Part shown: piece by piece, positions 33,025-42,577 of the stretch | How positions within the stretch are numbered: position 1 is the first letter of the stretch | How the letters are laid out: each line of letters starts with the position of its first letter | Assembly (NCBI GenBank): GCA_964415795.1 | Contig: CAYQBN010000001.1 | Location: 215,006-279,005, forward strand | DNA from: CALITV01 sp964415795 | GTDB lineage: Bacteria; UBP6; UBA1177; JAKLFG01 | DNA: 64,000 bases | Reading direction: 5' to 3' | Program-made: the position numbers and the translations under genes | Notes under the pieces: model-generated | What the model was told of the DNA's origin: nothing | The model's database searches: none | What the model saw: the letters and a program-made list of their open reading frames with translations, nothing else

Positions 33025-34794
33025 CTACTCCTTACAGCACGGGTCGTTCGCATGGGCGGCATTGCACCGGCCGCCGGCGCGGAAGAGTTTGATGCAGGCG
33101 GAGACGAGGTTGTAGTAGAAGTCGCCTTCGTTCTTGTTCGGCTCGATGTCGCGGTTGTACTCGGTGGTGTACTGATCGAGGAAACAACCATTCGCGTTCT
33201 GCGGATCGGAACAGGGACAGAGAGGTACCTTGTCGCACGGCTGGCGCCCTACCACCCACTCGTTCCAACCGGTGATGAGCGCGATCGGGATCTCGGGATT
33301 ATCGAAGAGGTTCTGGACCTGTTTACGGAAGGTCTTGCCATGGTGTTTCGGCGTCGCGGTATTCGTGTGGCTCATGTAGTCGGCGCCGTAGGCGAGACCG
33401 ATCGGCAGTTGCTCCGGCGCCCCGTTGTACTGCGAGATGCGCACGAAACAGGGCTCGCTTTCGAGCGGCGAAGCGGGGCACCGTTCGAGGTAACTCCATT
33501 TGGCGGTGCCGGCCGGTTCGAAGGCCCACATCCGACGCACGGTGTAGTTCACCGCGAGCTCGGCCTCGGTCGCGGCGTCCACCGGCCACTGATCGTTCTC
33601 GGTGATGATGACGAGCGGTTTCCCCTGATAGACGAACTGGAGCCCGGGATGGGCGTTGAGCATGGTGAGAAGAGAATAGACCATGTACTTGTTCTTGTCG
33701 GAACTATAGGCGGTCGTCACCGGCACCCACGGAACGATGCGTGGTGCGCCGGGGACCGTGCTCCACACCTCGACGAGCGTCGCAAAAGGCTGAAGGATCA
33801 TTTCTTCGGGACGGTCGCAGAGCGTTCCGGTGTTGTAGGGATGGTTGGTGACATCAACGAAGACGAAATCGGCTCCCATGTCTCGGAGCATCTCGGCGTG
33901 CTTGGCGAGAAGCGCCGTGTTGTTGGTGAGACAGTAGTAGCCGTCGTTCGGTTCGCCCCACCAGAACGAGGTCGGCGGGAACGGGTTGGTCGGCCACGCG
34001 GGCCACGACTCCTGCCCGGCGAGGATCTTCGAGATGTCGTGCGGCTCGGCCGCCGATGGACAGTGCCATGTGTGATAGAACACGCCGATCTTGGTCTTGT
34101 TCGGATCGAACGGTTTGTCCACGCAGATGAGTTTGTCGGTGTCGCAGGTGTAGCGGGTACCGGGGCAATCGCTGTCCTTCTGACATTCGACGCAGTACCC
34201 GCCGATGGTGCACACATTACCCGAGGGTTTCCAGTCGCACGGATTGATATACGGTGTACACTTGTCACGGCAAATGCCTTTGTAGCAGATACGCGTCGCC
34301 GATCCGCAGTCGGTATCGTACACGCACTCGACTGACGGCATCGTATCGGCATCGGGCAAAGAATCGCCTGCCGGTTCATCGGCGTCAGGGACCTCATCGC
34401 CGTCGGGCTCCCCTATGCACATCGAGGTATCATACCCGGAGCAGTCTTCACGGCAGACTGCCATGCCACCGGTATAGCCGCTGTCGATCTCGGCGCACTC
34501 TTTCGCATCGCCATCGCAGATCTCCCCTTCGTCGGTGAAATTGTTTCCGCAGGTAGGCGGCGTGACGAAGTCATCATCAGCGGCCGAGGCGGCGTCATCG
34601 TCGCTGGTAACATCACTGTCCTGCGTCATCGGTTCGTCTCCCGCATCATTGAAGAGACCCTCGTCACCGTGAGCGTTTTCTTCCCTATCGCCGATCGGGA
34701 GCGTATCACCATCGTCAGCCGGGGCGCCCGAGGAAGAACACCCATTGAACAACACGGCCAGTACGGTAAGAGAAAGAAAAAGAGATTTTTTCAT
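33025..34794 (-). CDS. Lipoprotein with Cys-rich region and GH71/GH99-like catalytic domain
   Basis: 589 residues: signal peptide with lipobox VLFNGC, acidic linker, two Cys-rich segments (about 80-125 with CGNNFTDEGEICDG and 155-225 with repeated C-x(5,7)-C patterns). The C-terminal ~350 residues have the style of GH71/GH99 endo-mannanase or glucanase domains: KIGVFYHTWHC, FVFVDVTNHPYNTG, PRIVPWVPV, FVYQGKPLVII, IALITGWNEWVVG. The WNEW-type end motif is characteristic. Likely surface polysaccharide hydrolase; the family call is by pattern. A possible promoter, TTGCCA-16-TAGCGT, lies at 34827-34854. Confidence 0.62.
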   Translation of the reverse strand: MKKSLFLSLTVLAVLFNGCSSSGAPADDGDTLPIGDREENAHGDEGLFNDAGDEPMTQDSDVTSDDDAASAADDDFVTPPTCGNNFTDEGEICDGDAKECAEIDSGYTGGMAVCREDCSGYDTSMCIGEPDGDEVPDADEPAGDSLPDADTMPSVECVYDTDCGSATRICYKGICRDKCTPYINPCDWKPSGNVCTIGGYCVECQKDSDCPGTRYTCDTDKLICVDKPFDPNKTKIGVFYHTWHCPSAAEPHDISKILAGQESWPAWPTNPFPPTSFWWGEPNDGYYCLTNNTALLAKHAEMLRDMGADFVFVDVTNHPYNTGTLCDRPEEMILQPFATLVEVWSTVPGAPRIVPWVPVTTAYSSDKNKYMVYSLLTMLNAHPGLQFVYQGKPLVIITENDQWPVDAATEAELAVNYTVRRMWAFEPAGTAKWSYLERCPASPLESEPCFVRISQYNGAPEQLPIGLAYGADYMSHTNTATPKHHGKTFRKQVQNLFDNPEIPIALITGWNEWVVGRQPCDKVPLCPCSDPQNANGCFLDQYTTEYNRDIEPNKNEGDFYYNLVSACIKLFRAGGRCNAAHANDPCCKE

Positions 34795-34864
34795 GAGACC
34801 TCTCCCACTGTCGTTCCGCTAAAAAAACGCTACCGACGCTGAATTTTTTGGCAAGAAAATCTTT

Positions 34865-35710
34865 TTATCGCCGGTTGAGGTAGTTTCCATACCGCCGTTC
34901 CAACCAGTTTTTCGGTCTCTTTCCCTCCGGGCCGGCGGCGTCGAGCGCCGCGAGATCGTAGGGTTTCACCGGAAAAACACGGAACCAGCGCGGTCGTATC
35001 GCGTGGACGGGACAATGGGCGATACAGCGGAGGCACACCATACAGCACTCATGAAACTGCACGCCATCATTTGTCACCATAATGTTCCGCATCGGACACT
35101 CCTCTGCACAAAGGCCACACCGGGTACAGACGTCCCCTACCCGGAGATCGCGGCCGAAAAGGGAACCGCCTCCTGCAAGGATACGATTCCACAGACGCGC
35201 CAAGAGATGGGAAAAAAGAGCGGTCTGTTCGAGCGATGTCCGGCCGCTTATCAGATCATCAGCCAGACGCTCGACACGCTGTCGCGCCGCGGCGATGATG
35301 AGCGCAGCAAGGTCGTCGCTCGCGCGGTAGAAGATGTTCGGCGGCATCACGATCATCCGCTCGAGGCGCACCTGCCAGCCACGCTCTTCGAGAATGCGCC
35401 GCATGGTACGCGTTGTCCCGCCATCGAAGAAGGGATCGCCCGGCGATCGGACAACCACGGCGGGGCGGCCGTTCCCGTCAGGAAGTCGCCGCGCCCACGC
35501 CTGCACCGCCGGCGGCGCGTCGAGTGCATAGACCGGATAGCAGAGGACCATCGCCGCCGTTTCGGAAGGGAACCTATCTGAAACCTCATTCAGAGCGAGG
35601 TTTGCGAGCGAAATGCTCCTCCCCCGCTGTTCGAGCGCCTCGCCGATCCGCGTCGCAAGCCACGCGGTGTTCCCGGTTCCTGAGAAATAGCGGATAACGA
35701 TGAGACTCAC
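34865..35710 (-). CDS. EFR1-type flavodoxin/ferredoxin fusion
   Basis: 281 residues from a GTG at 35710 that overlaps the upstream stop. N-terminal flavodoxin-like domain with YFSGTGNTAWLA (phosphate-binding loop) and VLCYPVYALDAPP. The C-terminus holds two 4Fe-4S clusters: CTRCGLCAEECP and CMVCLRCIAHCP. EFR1 proteins are electron carriers of uncertain partner. Cotranslation with a LamG lipoprotein is odd and may just be operon economy. Confidence 0.85.
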   Translation of the reverse strand: MSLIVIRYFSGTGNTAWLATRIGEALEQRGRSISLANLALNEVSDRFPSETAAMVLCYPVYALDAPPAVQAWARRLPDGNGRPAVVVRSPGDPFFDGGTTRTMRRILEERGWQVRLERMIVMPPNIFYRASDDLAALIIAAARQRVERLADDLISGRTSLEQTALFSHLLARLWNRILAGGGSLFGRDLRVGDVCTRCGLCAEECPMRNIMVTNDGVQFHECCMVCLRCIAHCPVHAIRPRWFRVFPVKPYDLAALDAAGPEGKRPKNWLERRYGNYLNRR

Positions 35711-37506
35711 GGAAGCGCTTCGGTCTGGCAGAGCGATGAACAGCCATCACCACTCACGGTGTTGCCATCGTCGCAGAGTTCATGGCGGTAGAGCGGCAGG
35801 AGAGCCAGTTGCTCGGGAGAAAGTGACCTGCCGTAGATGCGCACCTCGTCAATGAGACCTTTCACCGGTGAAGCGGCGCATCCGCCGCCGATGGTAAGCG
35901 GACCGCTCGAGAGGAGCGGGACCTGACTGTAAGCCGCCTCACCATGGACTACTCCATCAATGAGGATCTGCGCCGTCGTCCCGTTGTAGGTCGCCTCGAT
36001 GCGATGCCACTGGTCATCGGTCACCGCGATGTCGGAGAGGAGGTTGAGCCACTCGGCCGCCTCTATCTGAAAGAGGACCTTTCCCGTTCCCGGCTCGATC
36101 CACAGACCGTAGTTCCGATTGGCACACGAGGTGTCGCTCTTGCCGAGAATGCGCACCCAATTGCTGGGAATAGTTCCTGTTTTCAGCCACATCTGAAGGG
36201 TCATCGCCGCGCCGAGGTCGAGCCACTCACTGTGCGGCACCGTGAGTTGTCCCGCCGCACCGTTGAACGAGATCGCGGCACCGAAGCGCCCTTCCCCCCA
36301 CTCGACGCCGATGAGCGAACCGGTGAGGCTGTTACCCGACCCGTCAACCACGGTGGTCCCGCTTCCCTCATCGAAAGATAAGCGAATACGGGCGCTTGCG
36401 ATTTCGGCGATCTCCCACGCCTCGAGCACTCGGTTATAGATGCGGAGATCGTCTATCTGGCCGTGGAAACCGAGGCCCACGAGTACCCCGCCACTCGTAT
36501 CGGCAGGCACGACATCGACCTGCGCTTCGCTGTGCCACACACCGTCTATGAAAAGTTTCATGACCGAACCGTCGTAAGTCCCCAAGACATGGTGCCATTT
36601 GCCGTCAACGATGGAAAAGTTCGACATTGTCCCCTTCCAATCTTCAGGAATACTGCTCGTGAGCGACAGGAGCGCCTTCCCTTCGTTCCCCGGATTATCG
36701 GCACCGGCAACGAAAAGGCCGTAGTTACGGACGAGTTTTCCGTCCTTTTGGACGATACCAACATAACTTCCCGGCATCGCCGAGAGTTTCACCCACGCTG
36801 CCACGGTGAAGGTGGTGAGTTTGAGCGATGGGTGCTCCGCGATCGCTACGGTCTCACTGCCGGAAAAGGAAAGGCCGTTCCCGAAGCGGCCGGGGACCCA
36901 TGTCGCGCCATTTATCGTGCCATGGTTGCCGAGCCCTGAGAGGTCGTTTGCGGTGTCTCCTTTCCCTTCGTTGAAGGGGAGGAGCAGCACCGCGCCGGGG
37001 TCGGTGAAGCGCACGCCGTCACCGCACCGGTTCATTTGGCAGTCGTTGCGGCAGGCGTCGTCGTTCACCTTGTTGCCGTCATCGCACTCTTCACCCTCCT
37101 CGAGGTAGCCGTTACCGCAGGGAGAAACCAGTTCATCGGTATCGGAGACGAGTTCGTCGGAGACAAGGTCATCGGCATCGGGAAGACCCCCCTCATCCAC
37201 CGTATCGGGAAGGACTTCCGTCTCTCCTCCGTCCTCTTCATCCGGGAGCACATCCGTCGTCTCATTTTCTCCGAACGCCGGTTCGTTCTCGGGCACACCG
37301 CCGCCGCTGTCGGCATCGCTGGTTGCGACCGCATCGTCGGATTTCGGCATGGTGTCCACCGTCGCCGGATCGGCGCACCACCCCTCTTCGGTGCAGATCT
37401 CTCCCTCGGGACAATCGAGCGAAGTCACGCACGCCACCGGCCCCTGTTTGCCGCCCGAACAGGCGATGACCAATATTCCAAGGACAAAAAAGGAAAATCG
37501 TTTCAT
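35707..37506 (-). CDS. LamG-domain lipoprotein with DUF4215-like Cys motifs
   Basis: 599 residues from ATG 37506 (AGAGG upstream). Lipobox LVIACS, Cys-containing segment, acidic linker (about 60-125), then CGNGYLEEGEECDDG with CRNDCQ, a DUF4215/Myxococcus-type disulfide repeat. Two LamG-like concanavalin folds follow (about 165-365, FTVAAWVKLSAMP and MKLFIDGVWH; about 375-575, MTLQMWLKTG and QILIDGVVHG). A final CDDGNTVSGDGCSSLCQ repeats the Cys motif. Likely surface binding of carbohydrate or protein. Confidence 0.78.
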   Translation of the reverse strand: MKRFSFFVLGILVIACSGGKQGPVACVTSLDCPEGEICTEEGWCADPATVDTMPKSDDAVATSDADSGGGVPENEPAFGENETTDVLPDEEDGGETEVLPDTVDEGGLPDADDLVSDELVSDTDELVSPCGNGYLEEGEECDDGNKVNDDACRNDCQMNRCGDGVRFTDPGAVLLLPFNEGKGDTANDLSGLGNHGTINGATWVPGRFGNGLSFSGSETVAIAEHPSLKLTTFTVAAWVKLSAMPGSYVGIVQKDGKLVRNYGLFVAGADNPGNEGKALLSLTSSIPEDWKGTMSNFSIVDGKWHHVLGTYDGSVMKLFIDGVWHSEAQVDVVPADTSGGVLVGLGFHGQIDDLRIYNRVLEAWEIAEIASARIRLSFDEGSGTTVVDGSGNSLTGSLIGVEWGEGRFGAAISFNGAAGQLTVPHSEWLDLGAAMTLQMWLKTGTIPSNWVRILGKSDTSCANRNYGLWIEPGTGKVLFQIEAAEWLNLLSDIAVTDDQWHRIEATYNGTTAQILIDGVVHGEAAYSQVPLLSSGPLTIGGGCAASPVKGLIDEVRIYGRSLSPEQLALLPLYRHELCDDGNTVSGDGCSSLCQTEALP

Positions 37507-37713
37507 CGTTCCTCTCATCCCGAAAAAACACTTGGGTGAGCATTAACGGGAAACAGCAGAAAGGCAAGAATTCCCGTACCACCTGACTCTTTACCTTTCC
37601 CAGAACTCATCATCCCTGTCAGACATTCCCAGCACACCGCTAAGTTCTGTCAATCGTATCTTTATCTTTCCTAGTTTTCCGTAAAAAAATTCGATTGTTC
37701 GGTTTACTACGCT
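37507..37713. other. Intergenic gap without recognised element
   Basis: This 207-bp gap lies between two minus-strand genes and holds the 5' leader of the LamG lipoprotein gene. A minus-strand TTGACA is present near 37644 but has no good -10. I see no gene, repeat or clear terminator. Confidence 0.4.
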
Positions 37714-39516
37714 TTACCCCCGCAGGGTGCCGAAGATGAGGAGGAAGACCCCCGCGAGGCTCTCGCCGGCGATGAGGCCCGAGGCGGCAGGAACGATCTG
37801 TTCCTCCCACGACTTCTTCTTCCACGAGATGATGAGCACGATGAGGGCGCCGATGAACATCGCAAGACACGAGGAGAACGGTATCGTGAAGGCGAGCCCT
37901 ATCCCCATCGCCGAGGGGGTGAAACGGGCTATCTTGGGCAGAAAGCGTTCGACGAGCGGTATCGCGACACCGAGGAGCGCGCCGGCGAGGATCGACCAGC
38001 GGATCGAGACATCGAGGCTCGCGATTCCCTCCGAAAGCAGTTTCGCGACCGAAGCCCATATCTGCGCCGCGGGAGCCGGGAACATCTGCGTGCCAAGCGC
38101 CTCAGGCCCCGGGACGAGGACATAGAAGACCGGTACGACGACGAAAGTGCCGGCGAAGACACCGATGAACTGGGCAAGGAATTGCTTGCGCGGGTTGGCG
38201 CCGAGGAGATAACCACACTTGAGACCGGTGAGGAGATCGGCCGAGGCACCGGCGGCATCGGCGGTGATCGAGGCGGCCATGAGGTTCGGCACCATCCGCT
38301 TCGGCACGAGGATGCCGTAGACGAGTTGGGTGAGCTTTCCCATCGCCCCAACCGGCGTCGTATCGGTCTCACCGGTGGCGCGACAGGCAACCATCGCGAG
38401 AAGGAACGAAAGGACTATGGCGACGATTGACATCAGGACGCCGACATCGAAGACGAAGTACATGATGAGGCAGATGCCCGCCGAGACGACCGCCATGCCG
38501 GCGGCGAACCACGAACCGGGCACTTCTATCCGCTCGTAGGCGGTCAGTTGCCGCTTCTGCCTGCGGAAGATGTCGCCCAAACCGGCGAAGGTCCGCATGA
38601 TGACGCGCCACTGGAAGGCGAACGCGGTGAGCCCTGCCATGACCATCACCGAGGCACCGAACCAGAGGCTCCACTTGACGATGGTGCTGTAGGAGAACAT
38701 ACCATCCTCACCGGGATGGATGATCCCCTTCGCAGCGAGCCACGGCGCGATGACGGCATAGTTGAGGATCGCGCCGAAGAGGATGCTCCACGCGGTGCGC
38801 CATCCCATGAGCGCGCCGCCGCCGACGAGCAGCAGGCTCGATTCGAGCGATATCGAGAATCTCTGCGCCCACTGGCCGAACACGAAGTACTCGTAGCGGA
38901 CAAGGCCCAAGAGATCCTCGCCGAGCATCTTGTTGACGATGCCGATACCGGCGGTCGCGAACAGCACCTTCGCGTTGCGCACCCCTTCGGCCCCCGACGA
39001 ATAGAGGCTCTTCAGGGTCTCCGCCGACGCGGTGCCGGAAGGGAACGGCAGTTTCTCGACATTGATCATCTGTCGCTTGAGCGGTATCGCCATGAAGGTG
39101 CCGAGGAGCGCGATGAGCATGATCCAGAGTCCGAGCACGATGATGTTGAGGTGGTGTCCCGTCACGAGAAGGTAGGCGGCTATCGCCGAGACGAGCGTCC
39201 CGCCGGTCGTGTAGCCCGAGGCCGAGGCGAGCGACTGCATGATGTTGTTCTCGAGGAGCGTCATGTTCCGGGTACGGAAGACCTTCGAGATGGCGCTCCA
39301 TATCGCGAACGAGAGGATCACCGCCGTTATCGCGACGCCGAACCCCCAGCCGGTCTTGAGTCCGATGTAGAGATTGGTGAGCGACATGAACCCGCCGAGG
39401 AGGATGCCGGTCACCGCCGCACGCAGGGTCAGTTGCGGCTTATCACCCTGATAGACCGTCTCGAACCACCGCTGTTCTTCCTCTTCGGGAGTCAGTTTCC
39501 GTTCCCCATCGCTCAT
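37714..39516 (-). CDS. OPT family oligopeptide transporter
   Basis: 600 residues with about 14-16 TM segments. Family features: LTLRAAVTGILLGGFMSLTNLYIGLKTGWGFG near the N-terminus, PFPSGTASAETLKSLYSSG, and a late LTGLKCGYLLGANPRKQF. OPT proteins import small peptides or metal-peptide complexes by proton symport. Last gene of the rpsU-pdxA operon, 15 nt after the small membrane protein gene. Confidence 0.9.
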   Translation of the reverse strand: MSDGERKLTPEEEEQRWFETVYQGDKPQLTLRAAVTGILLGGFMSLTNLYIGLKTGWGFGVAITAVILSFAIWSAISKVFRTRNMTLLENNIMQSLASASGYTTGGTLVSAIAAYLLVTGHHLNIIVLGLWIMLIALLGTFMAIPLKRQMINVEKLPFPSGTASAETLKSLYSSGAEGVRNAKVLFATAGIGIVNKMLGEDLLGLVRYEYFVFGQWAQRFSISLESSLLLVGGGALMGWRTAWSILFGAILNYAVIAPWLAAKGIIHPGEDGMFSYSTIVKWSLWFGASVMVMAGLTAFAFQWRVIMRTFAGLGDIFRRQKRQLTAYERIEVPGSWFAAGMAVVSAGICLIMYFVFDVGVLMSIVAIVLSFLLAMVACRATGETDTTPVGAMGKLTQLVYGILVPKRMVPNLMAASITADAAGASADLLTGLKCGYLLGANPRKQFLAQFIGVFAGTFVVVPVFYVLVPGPEALGTQMFPAPAAQIWASVAKLLSEGIASLDVSIRWSILAGALLGVAIPLVERFLPKIARFTPSAMGIGLAFTIPFSSCLAMFIGALIVLIISWKKKSWEEQIVPAASGLIAGESLAGVFLLIFGTLRG

Positions 39517-39531
39517 GAGCCTCTCCGTCCG

Positions 39532-39879
39532 CTAAAGGTATTTCGCCGCGAGCACCGCATAGACATTCACATCGAACCACAACTTTCCGTAGCCGTAGAA
39601 CAACACGGCAAGGAACGCGAGGAACATCAAAAAGAATCCGACACGCCGACCGAGGAACTTCGCTCCTGCCCGGATAAGGGACTTCGAGAGCGCCGTCGCC
39701 CACCGATCTAGGTAGGTGTAGAGCGGCACGAGAACGACGACGAGCACCACCATGGCGACCGCTGTCGCGGTGACCGGGGAGAATTCGTGTTGCATCTTCG
39801 TCAAAATAATTTTCGAGCAGAGATTCGTGAGGAGGTTCGCCGCGAGGACCGAGACGAACATGAGGAGGAATTTGGTCAT
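39532..39879 (-). CDS. Small membrane protein of unknown function
   Basis: 115 residues from ATG 39879, overlapping the pdxA stop by four bases. Three hydrophobic segments (FLLMFVSVLAANLL, ATAVAMVVLVVVLVPLYTYL, VGFFLMFLAFLAVLFYGYG). No family recognised. It lies between pdxA and the OPT gene and may help the transporter. Confidence 0.6.
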   Translation of the reverse strand: MTKFLLMFVSVLAANLLTNLCSKIILTKMQHEFSPVTATAVAMVVLVVVLVPLYTYLDRWATALSKSLIRAGAKFLGRRVGFFLMFLAFLAVLFYGYGKLWFDVNVYAVLAAKYL

Positions 39880-40811
39880 CGTACCGCTTCCACCATTTCG
39901 AGCGCCCACTGCACCGCCGTGGTGAAACTCTTTTCAGAGGCGAGCCCTTTACCGGCGATATCGAACGCCGTCCCGTGATCAGGGGATGTCCGAACTATCG
40001 AGAGGCCGACCGTTACATTGATACCTTCGTGAAATGCGAACATCTTGAACGGGGCAAGCACCTGATCGTGGTAGCATCCGACGAAGAGGTCCACCCCGGC
40101 GGCGAGCCCTTGCGCGAAGAAGGTATCGGCAGGAAACGGTCCTTCGACCGTTATTCTCTTCTGCCGGAGCAGAGCGATCGCCGGGACGAGGATCGCGATC
40201 TCTTCCGTCCCGATGGTTCCCCCCTCGCCCGCGTGCGGGTTGAGCCCTGCCATCCACACCTTCGGCGGCCGTTTCTTCCAGCGATGGAGCCACTCGTAAA
40301 CGAGCGTCACCTGCCGCACGACAAGGTCTATGGAGAGTGCTGACGGCACCGCCGCGAGCGGGATGTGGCGCGTGAGCGGCAAAACCATCATCCGCGTTCC
40401 GCCGAGCACCATCGCCACCTCGTCGGATCGTTTCCCGTCGAGCCGCGCGAGCAGTTCGGTATGCCCCGTGAAGCCGGGGCGCGAAAGGGAAACCGCCTCC
40501 TTCGCGAGTGGGAGCGTCACGAGCGGGATGCCCCGTCGCTTCGCCTCCCCGTAGGCGATTTCGACCGCCTGCGCCGCCGCCTCGCCGGAGACCGACGAGA
40601 CCTTCCCCGGCTCGGGATGGTAGCGAATGTTGAGGTCAACCATCTCGAAATTCACAGGAATACTGAGTTCCCGCGACCAGTAGAGGAGCGCGGTCCGGTC
40701 GCCGACGCAGAGGAGCGGCATATCGGGATGCGCTTTATGAAACTTGAACAGGATCTCCGGCCCGACGCCATTGACGTCGCCGAGACTCACGACGAAACGA
40801 GGCTTGCTCAC
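39876..40811 (-). CDS. pdxA: 4-hydroxythreonine-4-phosphate dehydrogenase PdxA
   Basis: 311 residues. Motifs: GDVNGVGPEI near the N-terminus (usual GDPxGIGPE), FTGHTE, LNPHAGEGG and GCYHDQVLAPFK, the metal-binding His and substrate residues. NAD-dependent oxidation in vitamin B6 synthesis by the DXP-dependent route. Asp-to-Asn change in the first loop (GDVNG rather than GDPAG) is mild. Overlaps both neighbours by ATGA. Confidence 0.9.
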   Translation of the reverse strand: MSKPRFVVSLGDVNGVGPEILFKFHKAHPDMPLLCVGDRTALLYWSRELSIPVNFEMVDLNIRYHPEPGKVSSVSGEAAAQAVEIAYGEAKRRGIPLVTLPLAKEAVSLSRPGFTGHTELLARLDGKRSDEVAMVLGGTRMMVLPLTRHIPLAAVPSALSIDLVVRQVTLVYEWLHRWKKRPPKVWMAGLNPHAGEGGTIGTEEIAILVPAIALLRQKRITVEGPFPADTFFAQGLAAGVDLFVGCYHDQVLAPFKMFAFHEGINVTVGLSIVRTSPDHGTAFDIAGKGLASEKSFTTAVQWALEMVEAVR

Positions 40812-42136
40812 GGGACCTCCATATCCAGATCGCGATTCGCGCAGTTATCGTACTCGTCACAGGCGGTCACGGTCAAGGTCTTTTTCCCCGTGCCAAGTTC
40901 CGAGACCGCTATTGGCCCTGCCTTCGCGCCCGCCTCGTCAAAGGCAGTGACCTCGATGAAGAAGCGCCGCGGTCCGTAGTCGCCTGCACTCGTCATCCCG
41001 GCGTCACCGCAGAGGTAGTAGTCGCAGGCGAACTCCTCTTTCACGAACGAGAGACCCGCGACGAAATCGTAACCCGGCCGCTCGAGGATCGTTTCCCCTT
41101 TCTCGTCTTTCACCGTCACCGCAAAACGGCGCGGCGGGAGCGGCCACGGGTTGTCGTCCATGAGGTCATAAGTCTCGATGACGACGCGGAAATCCCCGGT
41201 CACCGCCGCCGGATCGAGCGCCGCGCTCCGCGCCGCGTCCACGAGCGTCACTGCGGCGATCTCGGGCGGCGTAGTGTCGGGATGCGGCAGGAGAAGTTGA
41301 AGCCCGTCGAGCGGCAGAAGGTCACGGGTGAAGGTGTTGAGGTGGAGGTGGTGGAACGGCTCATTCGTGTAACCGGTCTCGGTCACCGGCCACGAAACGA
41401 TGAAGCCGATCTCGGCGCCGGCGGGCAGGATCTCGCCGCTCTCTTTCGCCTCCTTCACCGCATCGCTCACGCTGTCGGGATCGATGTGATGGTACTGGAG
41501 CGTAAGCCCGTTCACCGTCTCGAGAACCACCTCGAAGTACATGCGGTCCTGCGCGTTCCCGCCCGACAGATCGTAGTAGTCGTACTTCACCACGCGCCCC
41601 GGCAGGATGTTGTAGACCTTCGAATTCTCCGGCATCACGATGTCCACGCCCGGATGAAAGTACTCGTCGCCCGTAAGCGGCGAATAGTCCTGAAAACTGT
41701 TCACCGTATGCCCGACCGGCTGCGCTTTGTCCTGCGGCTTGAACGGCCAGCGCATCGTCCGCTCCGGAATGAGAAGAAGAGCATCGAGCGCCTCTTTGAT
41801 CGCCGGCAGGCCGCACCGTTTTTCGGTGGTCCCGACCCGAAGCGTCAGCACCGGTGCGCTCGTCGGATCAGCGATCGGGCACTCATCGGAAACCGGTGTC
41901 TCTTCGAGCGCGGCGTACACCGTGTCGAGATCGTCGGGGTGCATCACGAACGAAGCGTCGGTCGGTCCGAAGGTGCGCGTCACCACGCCCTCCGCGAGAA
42001 GGAGCGCTGCCGACTGGAGCACGGTCGTCCGTTCTATCGAGACGAAGGTTACGCCTTCGGGACGCTGACGGGAAACATCATCTTCACAGGAAACGAAGAA
42101 GAAAAGGAGGAGCACCACCGCGATGATTGGCACCAC
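40808..42136 (-). CDS. M23-like peptidase lipoprotein
   Basis: 442 residues. GTG at 42136 or the adjacent GTG at 42133 (better spaced from GGAGG). Short signal peptide with lipobox FFFVSC. Central LytM-type domain: YFHPGVDIVMPENSKVYNILPGRVV (H-x3-D zinc ligands) and LQYHHIDPDS (HxH-like). A C-terminal beta domain (about 255-440) contains FRVVIETYDLMDD and FFIEVTAFDEAG. Probably a cell-wall hydrolase or an inactive regulator; whether all zinc ligands are intact is uncertain. Confidence 0.68.
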   Translation of the reverse strand: MVPIIAVVLLLFFFVSCEDDVSRQRPEGVTFVSIERTTVLQSAALLLAEGVVTRTFGPTDASFVMHPDDLDTVYAALEETPVSDECPIADPTSAPVLTLRVGTTEKRCGLPAIKEALDALLLIPERTMRWPFKPQDKAQPVGHTVNSFQDYSPLTGDEYFHPGVDIVMPENSKVYNILPGRVVKYDYYDLSGGNAQDRMYFEVVLETVNGLTLQYHHIDPDSVSDAVKEAKESGEILPAGAEIGFIVSWPVTETGYTNEPFHHLHLNTFTRDLLPLDGLQLLLPHPDTTPPEIAAVTLVDAARSAALDPAAVTGDFRVVIETYDLMDDNPWPLPPRRFAVTVKDEKGETILERPGYDFVAGLSFVKEEFACDYYLCGDAGMTSAGDYGPRRFFIEVTAFDEAGAKAGPIAVSELGTGKKTLTVTACDEYDNCANRDLDMEVP

Positions 42137-42175
42137 GATCCTCCGGTAACTGAGAGAAGAGACGAAATGAGGGAA

Positions 42176-42391
42176 CTACGCGCGCCTTTTGCGCATATTT
42201 TTCCTGCGACGCCGTTCGGCCTCTTCGCGCTTCCGCCGATCGCGGACGCTCGGCGGCTCATAGTGCCGGCGTTTCTTGAGTTCCTTGAAGAGTCCCTCGA
42301 GCGCCATCTTCTTCTTGAGGATCTTGATGGCTCGTTCGAGGTCGTCGGTCACGGTCACTTCGAGAGGCCCGATGATCTTCGCACGCTTCAT
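42176..42391 (-). CDS. rpsU: 30S ribosomal protein S21
   Basis: 71 residues from ATG 42391 with AAGGTGG upstream. VTVTDDLERAIKILKKKMALEGLFKELKKRRHYE and a Lys/Arg-rich tail are typical of bS21. Head of the operon with the M23 lipoprotein, pdxA and OPT genes; the usual dnaG-rpoD neighbours are absent. Confidence 0.93.
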   Translation of the reverse strand: MKRAKIIGPLEVTVTDDLERAIKILKKKMALEGLFKELKKRRHYEPPSVRDRRKREEAERRRRKNMRKRRA

Positions 42392-42462
42392 GCAGTGTTC
42401 ACCACCTTTCGCTAGGGTTGATTGTTGCTTCTTTACGCCCAAGGAGCGAAAAACAGGGGGCG

Positions 42463-42490
42463 ATTGTAGCCGGAAACGGCCATTGCGCAA
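42463..42490 (-). promoter_or_regulatory. Sigma70-like promoter of rpsU operon
   Basis: Minus strand: TTGCGC (42485-42490), 16 bp, TACAAT (42463-42468), about 70 nt before rpsU. Confidence 0.5.
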
Positions 42491-42520
42491 GATTTTTTTG
42501 TTTGGGAATGCGGTGAATCG

Positions 42521-42548
42521 TTGCCATCGGGGCTTGCCACGCTATAAT
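42521..42548 (+). promoter_or_regulatory. Sigma70 promoter of the AAA ATPase gene
   Basis: TTGCCA (42521-42526), 16 bp, perfect TATAAT (42543-42548). It is divergent from the rpsU promoter and 29 bp before the start codon. Confidence 0.65.
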
Positions 42549-42577
42549 GTCCCCAGTACCGTTCAAGGGAGGGCGCC

